This document shows, piece by piece, positions 1 through 11,281 of a stretch of 64,000 nt of DNA. Where the stretch lies: assembly GCF_022201045.2 (NCBI RefSeq), contig NC_068561.1, positions 18,292,501 through 18,356,500 on the forward strand, read 5' to 3'. Origin of the DNA: Citrus sinensis. Its lineage: Eukaryota; Streptophyta; Magnoliopsida; Sapindales; Rutaceae. Every line of letters starts with the position of its first letter. The stretch's first letter is position 1. A program made the position numbers and the translations under genes. The notes under the pieces were generated by a model. The model was not told where the DNA came from. It saw only the letters and a list, made by a program, of their open reading frames with translations, and searched no databases.

Positions 1-865
1 GCTCAATGCCTAGATTATTGCAAAAACTCTCAAATGCATGATTTTCAAATTCTCCTCCATGATCACTCCTAATGCATACAATACCATGCCCTTTTTCATT
101 TTGTAATTTCTTACAAAGCACTTTAAAAGCATCAAGAGCATCATCCTTATTGGCTAAGAATAATACCCATGTATATCTAGAATAATCATCCACTATCACA
201 AATGCATAATATTTGCCATTTAGACTTGCATATCTAGATGGCCCAAAAAGATCTATGTGAAGAAGTTCAAGTGGTTTTGAAGTAGAAATATGGTTTTTAT
301 TCTTGAAAGAAGTTTTAATTTGTTTTCCAAATTGACAAGCTTCACAAATCTTATCCTTTTGAAAACCAATTTTCGGAAGACCTTTAACTAAATTATCTTT
401 CAAAATTTTTGAAATCAAATCCATACTTGCATGTCCTAACCTTCTATGCCATAACCAACAATCATCATGCAATGCCGAAAAACATTTATCAAGAGTAGAT
501 GCACATTCTATGTCAATGATATAAACATTACCACATCTATTTCCAACAAATAAGGTTTTGCCATCACATGAGTTCTCAATAACACAACTAAATTTATCAA
601 AGATAACTTTATAACCTTTGTCACATAATTGACTAATGCTAATTAAGTTGTGTTTCAAGTTTTCAACCAAACATACATTCTCAATTAGAGTTGAAGAAAC
701 TTTACCAACATTTCCAATTCCAAGGATTTTTCCTTTTGAGTTGTCTCCAAAGGATACGTCTCCACCATTTTCAATTTTGGTAAAGCTTGAGAACCATGCA
801 TAGTTTCTGGTCATGTGCCTTGAACAACCGCTGTCCAAGTACCATTTATTCTTCTTCTTCTTCAA
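1..865 (-). mobile_element. Start of pol in the tandem partial copy (runs off the window)
   Basis: Same sequence as 8696-9560: protease site, pre-integrase motif and the first part of integrase. It is cut by the left window edge. Confidence 0.9.
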
Positions 866-883
866 GCCCTACAAGAAAAAGTC

Positions 884-2529
884 TCAAGTTTTAGGTACCC
901 AAAGCTTTTTGGGTCCTTGAGAGTTAGCAACTGTTCCTTTTGGAACCCAAATGCACTTGACACCATAATATGCATTCCTTTTCACGGGACATCTAAATTT
1001 CATGTGACCATTTTGATTACAATAATGACATACAATCTTATGATCATTTGTGGAGGTAGCTTTAACAAAATAATTCTTATAATACTTTTGCTTCAAGTTT
1101 GGCTTATATCCAAGTCCTCCTTTATCAAAAACACATTTTTGTGAGTTAAGCATATTATCCAACATCTTTTGCCCATTTGTAAATTTCAAAACAATTTCAT
1201 TTAATTCATTATTCTTTTTCTTGAGCAATTCGTTCTCATTTTTCAACTCATCTATGTGTGATTTCAAATGCTCATGTAAGATGCTAGGTTTCTCATTTGA
1301 TAATGCAATTTCATCATGCAATGTTTTGTTTCCTACTTCTAGGCATACAATTCTTGCATTTAGAGATTCATTTTCATTTTTAAGCTTTGCCATTTCCTTT
1401 TTAAGACATACATTCTTTTTACCAATTTTCATCAACTCATTATGCAAATCTTGAAAAGCATCATATAATTCATCATAGGTAGGATCACTTACCTCATTGA
1501 GATCATCATCCCCTCCTATAGCCATGAGTGCTAGGTTTGATACTTCTTGCGATCCTTCTTCATCATTTGTTCTTCCTCACTATCATCCCAAGTTGCAACC
1601 ATTGCTTTCTTCTTGAGTTTGTTGATGAGTGGGCACTCCGATCTTATATGTCCAGGCTTCTTGCATTCATAGCAAGTGATTGCCTCCTTCTTCTCCCTAT
1701 AGTTCTTGAAGTTTCTGAAATTTCTTCGCTCTCCGGTTTTCTTGAAGAATTTTCTGAACCTCCTTGCTAGTATGGCTAGTTCTTCATCATCCGGTTCACT
1801 CTCCTCATCACTCTCATATTTTGAAGCTTTGAGAGCAATGCTTTTCTTCTTCTCCTCATGTCCTTTTTCTGCAGCTAAATCCTCTTCATACGAAATAAGA
1901 GAACCAATTAAATCATCAAGAGGTAAAGTATTTAAATCTTTGGCCTCTTCAATAGCGGTTCTTTTAGGTCTCCATTCTTTTGGAAGTGACCTAATGATTT
2001 TCTTAACTTTCTCACTATTTGAGAAGGTTTTCCCTAAGGCACCTAGGGTGTTCACTATGTCCGTGAATCTAGTGTACATAGAATACACATTTTCATTTTG
2101 ATCCACTTGGAACAACTCATATTGGCGAGTGTATCTACTGATTTTAGACTCTTTCACTTGATTTGTCCCTTCATAGACAACTTCAAGTTTGTGCCATATC
2201 TCTTGTGCACTTTCACAACTAGATACTCTATGGAATTCTTTCTTATCAAGGGCACAAAACAAAGCATTCATAGCCTTGGAGTTTAGAGACATCTTTCTCT
2301 TTTCTAACTCACTCCATTGACTCGATGGTTTAGGAATATCATCTCCTATTTCATCTTTGAACATAGGCATGAATGGACCATCACAAACAACTTCCCAAAT
2401 TTCATAATCTAAGGCTTGCAAATAGATTCTCATTCTAGTTTTCCAATAAGCATAATCATTACCATCAAAAAATAGTGGTCTAGTTGTGGATTGCCCTTCT
2501 CTAAAGGTTGAGTCATTTAGGGTTGCCAT
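884..2529 (-). mobile_element. gag-coding part of the tandem partial copy
   Basis: Near-identical to 9579-11224 at a constant offset of 8695 bases, with the same capsid-like segment and two CCHC knuckles. Only one or two residue differences were noticed in each segment. Confidence 0.88.
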
Positions 2530-2572
2530 GGATCTTTTACTCTAGACGATTAAGTCTTAACAAGAGAACAAG

Positions 2573-2584
2573 GCTCTGATACCA
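2573..2584 (-). other. Primer-binding site of the tandem partial copy
   Basis: Same TGGTATCAGAGC motif on the minus strand, two bases inside the shared LTR. Its presence shows that the sequence left of the shared LTR is an element interior and not host flank. Confidence 0.9.
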
Positions 2585-3116
2585 ATTGAAATACAAGTAT
2601 GCAACCCAAGAGGGGGGGTGAATTGAGATTCTAAAAAATTGTTCAATTTATTAAAGAAAATCTTAATGCAATTATAAATCAAATTCAAAGCAATAACAAT
2701 TAAGATGATCACAATTTAAAAAGATAAGGGAAGAGGGATTCGAACACCGAGATTTTTACGTGGTTCGGCCAACCTCGCCTACGTCCACGCCTCCAAGCTT
2801 TCCGGGCTTGAGGATTCCACTAAGCAAGCCTCCAAGGCTTCAAATGCTTACACTTGACTTCCAAGGTGTCAATGGACCTTTACAACAAGAGATTATCCCC
2901 AATCTCTTAACCCAAGTGTATCCCAACACTTACAATTACTCAAAGTAAAAGATTACAAATTGTTTTTCTCTCACACAATATTTAAGATTACAAATCAATG
3001 CCCAATTTGTGAATAGATGAAGAGAGAATGTGTTTTAAGCTCTATGAAGATTGTATTCTCAAATATTTGCTCAATGGTCGTGTTGTGATCAATCTTTGTT
3101 TGAATTTGAATGAGCT

Positions 3117-3124
3117 TATTTATA
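3117..3124 (-). promoter_or_regulatory. LTR TATA box
   Basis: The minus strand reads TATAAATA, immediately downstream of the palindrome array and about 600 bases from the LTR start. The equivalent site in the other LTR is 11813-11820. Confidence 0.65.
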
Positions 3125-3167
3125 GATGCAGCTGAAAACTAGCCGTTATTGACTTTCTGCACACTGT

Positions 3168-3547
3168 CGGATCACCGTTAGCTAGATGTCGGATCGCCGT
3201 TTGACTGGTCAATATGACCGTTGGGCTGATTTTTCAAATTGTCGGATCGCCGTTATCTAGATGTCGGATCGCCGTTTAGGTCCAGAGGCTACTGGTTGAT
3301 ATCGGCGAGCCGTTTATCACACATGTCGGTTCGCCGTTAATGTCCAGAGACTACCCTTCAGTTCTGGTTGATATCGGCGAGCCGTTTTATCAACATATCG
3401 GATCGCCGTTTAGGTCCAGAGGCTACTGGTTGATATCGGCGAGCCGTTTATCACAAATGTCGGTGTGCCGTTTTCGTCCAGAGGCTAATCTCCATTTCTG
3501 CTTGAAATCGGCGAGCCGTTTACTACAGATGTCGGATCGCCGTTTTC
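3168..3547 (-). repeat. Array of CGGCGAGCCG / CGGATCGCCG motifs in the shared LTR
   Basis: About twelve 10-bp imperfect palindromes of the form CGG-N4-CCG, at 3168, 3190, 3243, 3265 and onward. From 3280 they are organised in four subrepeats that each begin GTCCAGAG. The array lies in U3, directly upstream of the TATA box at 3117-3124 in element orientation. The right LTR has the same array at about 11864-12243. Confidence 0.85.
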
Positions 3548-3727
3548 CACAAAAACTGCTGCAGTGAACTATTTTGCAAGATGACTGTTTTGTCTCCAAA
3601 TCTTTATAAAAATACTTTATGAAACTTGTCAAAATAGATGAAAATTATGTTGAGCTTTTAAAACAATTAATCAATCTTAATCATGTTTGTTATCATCAAA
3701 ATCAATAAGGAATAATTTATGTCAACA

Positions 3728-3742
3728 ATCTCCCCCTTTTTG
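3728..3742 (-). other. Polypurine tract before the 3' LTR
   Basis: The minus strand reads AAAAAGGGGGAGAT directly before TGTTGACA. This is the expected plus-strand primer position and fixes the LTR boundary at 3727. Confidence 0.88.
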
Positions 3743-4316
3743 ATGATGACAAACTTTTCAAGAAAATATTTGTGCAATTTTGCTCCCCCTAAATATGTGC
3801 TCCCCCTAAGTGAAATTTTGAAAGACTTGTTAACTCCCTTAAAAAAAATATTCAACTGTTAATCTCAAAATTTTAAACACGAAATTTATGCCAGTAAACT
3901 CATGCATGCCAATACTATTTTGCCAAAACCAATTTCGCATTTTGCCAATTGCCAATTTCTCTCCCCCTTCATCATCAAAAAGAAAGAGACGCGATGAATG
4001 ACTTATGTTTGGAGAAATTTGGGCAGAGTCTCCCCTGAAATATGAGCATTTCCTCAACAACACACAAAGTTTAAAAAGAGAAACACTTCCATATAAATAT
4101 ACCACCATATCAACCAACCTCCATACCAACAAATTCACACTTCCAGAAAGAGCAGTATAATCAATATAATACCAAAAACAACTTGAGCATAAATCAAGAG
4201 CACATGTCCAACATGAGATATCAGAAGCATAAACACAAAATAAATAACATCATATGCATAAGGCAAATAACATGAAATGAGAAATGTCTGTGCGAATATC
4301 ATAGGGACAGAGAAAA

Positions 4317-5609
4317 CTAAGATGGAGGCTGTGAAGACGAACTGCCGGGGTCATATCCAAGGTGGCCGAGAATGCGACGCTGTCCTGCAATTAACTCCAT
4401 CTGCTGATCAGAAATTTGCTCCCGAAAGGTTGCAAAATCAGATCGAAGCTGCTGCTGCTGCTGGGACAGGGCATCTACTCGGTCGAGAAGCTGCTGGAAG
4501 CGATCCTCAGGAACAGCTGATGCCGCAGGAGGGACGGCAGTCTCGGTAGGCTCGTCATCCTGAGATGCATCTGCTGCTGGTGAAACAGGAGCTGCTGGTG
4601 CTGCTGCTCGGCGAGGAACACGCGGTCTAGCCCCAAGACGGAAATCAGGCAGCTCATCCTCGGAGTAGACATCATTCAGCATGCGATCATCCTCGGGTGC
4701 AATCAGTGTGGCTTCGTTTTTGGAGGATGTGGTCTTTTCCCATTTCCCACGCTTCTTAAAGAAACCAATGGCAGAAATAATGTCTCGACCGAGCTTACGA
4801 GTTTCGAGAAAAACAGGCTCGACGATAGGAACATGAAAGTGGTTCAGGATCCTAGTGATGATGCTGCCATAAGGAAGGGATCGGTTGGAGACTTTAGGAG
4901 TGGACAGCATATGACACATAATAGTGTAGGATAGGCTCACATGGCGTCTACGGATGAGAGAGTCTAAAAGACCAATATCAAGCCTAGTGACCTCATCAGT
5001 GTGCCCCTGTCTAGGAGTGACCATGTGTTGGAGAATAATGTGAAGTATTCGAATCTGAAAAGGGAGGAGTTGAGACCTAAAGGACAAAGAGCAGATGTCA
5101 TCGGAAAGATCCCGACGACGACAAATGTTCCGTACACCATCCACATGACGAAAATTACTGAACTCTAGTTCTTTCCTAGAGGTGTACAGATCTAATCCTC
5201 CATAAGCGATTCCTAGAATACTACATAATTCGGGTTCATCAAGCTCAATACGAATACCTCCTACAAATGTATGAAGCTCGTCACGACTAGAAGAGGAGAA
5301 ATCTATGTTTGAATAAAAGACTCGAACAAGATTTTCATAAATAGGTTCATCAACACTTAAAGCTTGATTCCAATGACTAAGCATTTGAGTAATTGAGTGA
5401 CCACAAACAGAAATATCCGAGAACTCCGAAATGTTAAGAGAAAAAGAGGGAGTTACGGGTTTACCCATAAACTTCTCACGGAATCGCTGAGCAGAGGTAG
5501 CATCGGGAAAATGAAGACTTTCGAAGTCTTGAGGAGGAGACCTGGGTGGACTGGAACGGCGTGAAGCAGTGTGCTTGGTTCGAACACGCCTTGGAGGTCG
5601 TTCCGCCAT
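4317..5609 (-). mobile_element. Extra reading frame downstream of pol (plant-transposon-protein-like)
   Basis: 430 residues from an ATG, same strand as gag-pol and about 850 bases downstream of pol. It resembles the 'putative plant transposon protein' domain seen as an additional frame in plant LTR elements: a basic Ser/Pro/Arg N-terminus, a globular middle of about residues 30-290, a Pro/Ala-rich linker, then a Gln-rich coiled coil (about 365-410). I see no signal peptide or membrane segment, so it does not look like an envelope protein although it occupies the env position of SIRE elements. Its function is unknown. The frame looks whole. Confidence 0.75.
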
Positions 5610-5970
5610 GGATGAGAAAAATTGTGAAAATGAAGTTTTAGAGATGAGATAGTGATTTGTGGGTGAAAATGTAGTTGGAAAGACGAAGAAATTTGGGTCA
5701 AAGTGAACGAATGAGAGTCGGCTGGTTCTAGGGTTTCAAGATGAGATTTTTCAAAATTTGAAGAAAAAAAAAAGGAATTTGAATCGGTTAAAAGGTGTTA
5801 GAGATGATAGAAATGGTTTGTAATGCTTCAATTTGGTGAAAAAATGACAAGAAAAGTGATGGATTTGAGAGGAGAGAACTGGTGCAGTCGCGGGTTGAAG
5901 TGAGAGAGAGAGAGAAAGAGAAGCCGAAATGAGGAGGAAGACGAAGGACTGTTCAATTAACGCGTGATAA

Positions 5971-6194
5971 CGGCGAGCCGACAGAGTCCAGAGAGTCCTC
6001 AAAACAAATTCATAAAAACGGCGAGCCGTTTATATCAATAACGGCGAGCCGATAGGGTCCAGAGAGTCCACACAAGAAAAATGTAACAGGACGGCGAGCC
6101 GATAGACAGATATCGGCGAACCGATAGCTTCCAGAAAGCGTTCCATTGTTTCTGCCCAAAACGGTTAGCCGTTTATTTAAATAACGGCGATCCG
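5971..6194 (-). repeat. Second CGGCGAGCCG motif array, between pol and the extra frame
   Basis: Seven copies of the LTR-type palindrome (starting at 5971, 6019, 6042, 6092, 6114, 6162 and 6185), again interspersed with TCCAGAGAGTCC. It lies in the ~850-base leader of the extra reading frame. A CT-rich run (minus strand of 5896-5915) follows before the ATG. No convincing TATA box lies between the array and the ATG. Confidence 0.8.
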
Positions 6195-6464
6195 TTTTCT
6201 ACAACCTATGATTTCGCACATGTATTTTGATATTTGGCTACTTATTAATACATTTCAAGATCATTTTATTGATCCAAAATGATTTGAGTGCCATTTCAAT
6301 GCATAATTCATGAATATATATATATGTATTGCAATAATTAATTCATACATTTTCAAATATACATACACATTACATGCATATTACGATTGAGCATTCCATA
6401 GAAATTAAAGCATCAAGTCATAGATCAATCAATAATAATAGACTCAATAGCATGAATGAAGATG

Positions 6465-9400
6465 TTAATGTGAAAATTTCATCATCCCAAGTTCATGCCG
6501 AATTTTGGAAAATTGTTCTTCGCAAAGAGGTTTTGTAAAAATATCGGCAAGTTGTTTTTCCGTAGAAATAAACTCTAGTGCAATGTCTCTCTTTTGAACA
6601 TGATCTCTCAAGAAATGATGTCTTATTTCTATATGCTTGGTTCGAGAGTGTTGAATGGGATTCTTTGAAAGATTAATAGCACTAGTATTATCACACTTAA
6701 TAGGAATTTGTTCAAGATTAATGCCATAATCTCTAAGTGTTTGTTTCATCCAAAGAGCTTGTGCACAACAACTTCCGGCAGCTATATATTCAGCCTCGGT
6801 AGTTGAAAGTGCGACAGAATTTTGTTTCTTGCTAAACCATGAAACAAGAGAGTGTCCTAGAATATAGCAAGTTCCACTAGTGCTCTTCCTATCCACTTTA
6901 TAACCAGCAAAATCCGCATCCGAAAAACATGTTAAATCTATATGAGTTCCCCTAGGATACCAAAGGCCAATATCTATGGTTCCACTCAAATAACGGAAAA
7001 TTCTTTTAACAGCGAGCAAATGAGATTCCTTGGGACATGACTGAAATCTTGCACACAAACATACACTAAACATGATATCGGGTCTACTTGCAGTCAAATA
7101 AAGTAGGGATCCGATCATACCTCGATACATTTTGATGTCCACTTCTTTACTTTTTTCATCTTTGTCCAGCTTGGTTGTTGTGCTCATTGGTGTATTTTTG
7201 GTCTTTGAGTCATCAATGCCGAATCGTTTGAGTAGATCTTTTACGTACTTGGCTTGATTTATGAAGATTCCTTCCTCGTTTTGTTTGATTTGAAGTCCAA
7301 GGAAGTACTTCAACTCTCCCATCATACTCATCTCAAATTCTTTGCTCATACACGATGAAAATTCTTTACACAACAACTCATTAGTAGAACCAAAAATAAT
7401 ATCATCAACATAAATTTGAACAATAAGTATGTCTTGGTTCTTATGCTTAACAAATAGAGTAGTATCCGCTTTACCCATTGAAAAGTCATTTTCCAACAGA
7501 AAATTCTTAAGTCTATCATACCATGCTCTAGGTGCTTGTTTTAAACCATACAAAGCTTTAAGCAACTTATAAACATGATTTGGAAATTTTTCATTTTCAA
7601 AACCAGGGGGTTGTTTTACATACACTTCTTCCATAATATGCCCATTTAGGAAAGCACTTTTCACATCCATTTGAAATAAAATAAAATCTTTATGACATGC
7701 ATATGCTAATAACATCCTAATGGATTCTAACCTTGCTACAGGAGCAAAGGTTTCATCAAAATCAATTCCTTCTTCTTGGTTGTAGCCTTGAGCCACTAAT
7801 CTAGCTTTATTTCTTACAACCACACCGGATTCATCCATCTTATTCCTAAACACCCATTTAGTACCTATTACAGATTGATATTCAGGTTTAGGAACTAATT
7901 CCCACACATTGTTTCTTTCAAATTGATTTAACTCCTCTTGCATTGCCATAATCCAAGATTCATCATTTTCTGCATCCTCAAAGGATTTTGGTTCAATTTG
8001 AGAGATGAATGCATTATGCTCACAAGTATTTCTAAGTGATGATCTAGTTGTAATACCTCGTGAGGGATCTCCTAAAATTACATCTTTAGGGTGAGAAGAG
8101 ACATACCTCCACTCCTTGGGGAGTGTTTGAGAAGTACCTTTATTTTGCTCTGCATTTAGTTCTTCATGATGTTCCTCTTGAATTTCATGTGGTGCATCCT
8201 CTTGTTTGTCATTTGATGCTTCTTCTTCTTGTTCTTCTTCTCCTGCATCATCATCAACAACGACTTTCTCCGTAGAGGAGGGGTTAGACTCATCAAATGT
8301 CACATGCATAGATTCTTCCACAACTAAGGTTCTTTTGTTATAGACTCTATAAGCTTTACTAGAATTTGAATAACCAAGAAAAATACCAACATCGGATTTT
8401 GGATCAAATTTACCAAGATTGTCTTTTGTGTTCAAAACAAAACATTTGCATCCAAAAACTTTAAAATATCCAATGTTGGGTTTTCTATCTTTCCAAAGCT
8501 CATAAGGAGTTTTGTTAAGATTAGGTCTAATCAACACCCGATTTAAAACATAACAAGCGGTGTTGACGGCTTCGGCCCAAAAATATTTTGGTAATGCATT
8601 TTCATTTAACATGGTCCTAGCCATTTCTTGAATAGACCTATTCTTTCTCTCAACAACTCCATTTTGTTGTGGAGTTCTAGGTGATGAAAATTGATGCTCA
8701 ATGCCTAGATTATTGCAAAAACTCTCAAATGCATGATTTTCAAATTCTCCTCCATGATCACTCCTAATGCATACAATACCATGCCCTTTTTCATTTTGTA
8801 ATTTCTTACAAAGCACTTTAAAAGCATCAAGAGCATCATCCTTATTGGCTAAGAATAATACCCATGTATATCTAGAATAATCATCCACTATCACAAATGC
8901 ATAATATTTGCCATTTAGACTTGCATATCTAGATGGCCCAAAAAGATCTATGTGAAGAAGTTCAAGTGGTTTTGAAGTAGAAATATGGTTTTTATTCTTG
9001 AAAGAAGTTTTAATTTGTTTTCCAAATTGACAAGCTTCACAAATCTTATCCTTTTGAAAACCAATTTTCGGAAGACCTTTAACTAAATTATCTTTCAAAA
9101 TTTTTGAAATCAAATCCATACTTGCATGTCCTAACCTTCTATGCCATAACCAACAATCATCATGCAATGCCGAAAAACATTTATCAAGAGTAGATGCACA
9201 TTCTATGTCAATGATATAAACATTACCACATCTATTTCCAACAAATAAGGTTTTGCCATCACATGAGTTCTCAATAACACAACTAAATTTATCAAAGATA
9301 ACTTTATAACCTTTGTCACATAATTGACTAATGCTAATTAAGTTGTGTTTCAAGTTTTCAACCAAACATACATTCTCAATTAGAGTTGAAGAAACTTTAC

Positions 9401-9560
9401 CAACATTTCCAATTCCAAGGATTTTTCCTTTTGAGTTGTCTCCAAAGGATACGTCTCCACCATTTTCAATTTTGGTAAAGCTTGAGAACCATGCATAGTT
9501 TCTGGTCATGTGCCTTGAACAACCGCTGTCCAAGTACCATTTATTCTTCTTCTTCTTCAA
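6465..9560 (-). mobile_element. pol-coding part of the complete Copia unit
   Basis: About 1030 residues with, in order: aspartic protease site ([10 protein letters not shown]) near the start, GAG-pre-integrase zinc motif ([10 protein letters not shown]) around residue 140, integrase core (HIDLFGP, VDDYSRY) around 200-310, reverse transcriptase from about 555 with the catalytic YVDD ([10 protein letters not shown]), and RNase H near the end (TEAEYIAA). This order is diagnostic of Copia. The length is close to that expected for a complete pol. Confidence 0.93.
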
Positions 9561-9578
9561 GCCCTACAAGAAAAAGTC

Positions 9579-11224
9579 TCAAGTTTTAGGTACCCAAAGC
9601 TTTTTGGGTCCTTGAGAGTTAGCAACTGTTCCTTTTGGAACCCAAATGCACTTGACACCATAATATGCATTCCTTTTCACGGGACATCTAAATTTCATGT
9701 GACCATTTTGATTACAATAATGACATACAATCTTATGATCATTTGTGGAGGTAGCTTTAACAAAATAATTCTTATAATACTTTTGCTTCAAGTTTGGCTT
9801 ATATCCAAGTCCTCCTTTATCAAAAACACATTTTTGTGAGTTAAGCATATTATCCAACATCTTTTGCCCATTTGTAAATTTCAAAACAATTTCATTTAAT
9901 TCATTATTCTTTTTCTTGAGCAATTCGTTCTCATTTTTCAACTCATCTATGTGTGATTTCAAATGCTCATGTAAGATGCTAGGTTTCTCATTTGATAATG
10001 CAATTTCATCATGCAATGTTTTGTTTCCTACTTCTAGGCATACAATTCTTGCATTTAGAGATTCATTTTCATTTTTAAGCTTTGCCATTTCCTTTTTAAG
10101 ACATACATTCTTTTTACCAATTTTCATCAACTCATTATGCAAATCTTGAAAAGCATCATATAATTCATCATAGGTAGGATCACTTACCTCATTGAGATCA
10201 CCATCCCCTCCTATAGCCATGAGTGCTAGGTTTGATACTTCTTGCGATCCTTCTTCATCATTTGTTCTTCCTCACTATCATCCCAAGTTGCAACCATTGC
10301 TTTCTTCTTGAGTTTGTTGATGAGTGGGCACTCCGATCTTATATGTCCAGGCTTCTTGCATTCATAGCAAGTGATTGCCTCCTTCTTCTCCCTATAGTTC
10401 TTGAAGTTTCTGAAATTTCTTCGCTCTCCGGTTTTCTTGAAGAATTTTCTGAACCTCCTTGCTAGTATGGCTAGTTCTTCATCATCCGGTTCACTCTCCT
10501 CATCACTCTCATATTTTGAAGCTTTGAGAGCAATGCTTTTCTTCTTCTCCTCATGTCCTTTTTCTGCAGCTAAATCCTCTTCATACGAAATAAGAGAACC
10601 AATTAAATCATCAAGAGGTAAAGTATTTAAATCTTTGGCCTCTTCAATAGCGGTTCTTTTAGGTCTCCATTCTTTTGGAAGTGACCTAATGATTTTCTTA
10701 ACTTTCTCACTATTTGAGAAGGTTTTCCCTAAGGCACCTAGGGTGTTCACTATGTCCGTGAATCTAGTGTACATAGAATACACATTTTCATTTTGATCCA
10801 TTTGGAACAACTCATATTGGCGAGTGTATCTACTGATTTTAGACTCTTTCACTTGATTTGTCCCTTCATAGACAACTTCAAGTTTGTGCCATATCTCTTG
10901 TGCACTTTCACAACTAGATACTCTATGGAATTCTTTCTTATCAAGGGCACAAAACAAAGCATTCATAGCCTTGGAGTTTAGAGACATCTTTCTCTTTTCT
11001 AACTCACTCCATTGACTCGATGGTTTAGGAATATCATCTCCTATTTCATCTTTGAACATAGGCATGAATGGACCATCACAAACAACTTCCCAAATTTCAT
11101 AATCTAAGGCTTGCAAATAGATTCTCATTCTAGTTTTCCAATAAGCATAATCATTACCATCAAAAAATAGTGGTCTAGTTGTGGATTGCCCTTCTCTAAA
11201 GGTTGAGTCATTTAGGGTTGCCAT
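9579..11224 (-). mobile_element. gag-coding part of the complete Copia unit
   Basis: Begins with an ATG 58 bases inside the LTR end. The first part has the UBN2/DUF4219-type capsid sequence common to plant Copia gag (FDGNDYAYWKTRM near the start) and a CCHC zinc knuckle (CYECKKPGHIRSEC). The later part is rich in Lys, Glu and Asn with a predicted coiled coil and has a second zinc knuckle (CHYCNQNGHMKFRC). It matches the copy at 884-2529 with only a couple of residue differences. Treated as a fossil: some interruption is present in this coding region. Confidence 0.88.
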
Positions 11225-11267
11225 GGATCTTTTACTCTAGACGATTAAGTCTTAACAAGAGAACAAG

Positions 11268-11279
11268 GCTCTGATACCA
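11268..11279 (-). other. Primer-binding site, initiator tRNA-Met type
   Basis: The minus strand reads TGGTATCAGAGC, the complement of the 3' end of plant initiator tRNA-Met, two bases inside the LTR end. This is the usual site for first-strand synthesis in Copia elements. Confidence 0.9.
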
Positions 11280-11281
11280 AT

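Larger units (their letters stand above)
1..2586 (-). mobile_element. Second, tandem internal copy of the same Copia element (partial)
   Basis: This stretch repeats bases 8696-11281 almost base for base: primer-binding site, gag region and the start of pol. It lies immediately downstream, in element orientation, of the LTR at 2587-3727, so that LTR serves both units. The copy is cut by the window edge within the integrase part of pol. It shows the same general state of preservation as the complete unit, which suggests both descend from one sequence. The arrangement LTR-internal-LTR-internal is what unequal recombination between LTRs of sister copies produces. Confidence 0.93.
2587..3727 (-). 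repeat. Shared LTR (3' LTR of the complete unit, 5' LTR of the partial one)
   Basis: About 1141 bp and nearly identical to 11282-12423. On its right it abuts the polypurine tract of the complete unit. On its left it abuts a second primer-binding site and gag region, so it belongs to both units. TATA box on the minus strand at 3117-3124. Confidence 0.92.

Noticed and set aside
1221-2286. Plus-strand frames opposite the gag region
   Set aside because: Shadows of the minus-strand gag-coding part. The same shadows recur in the second copy.
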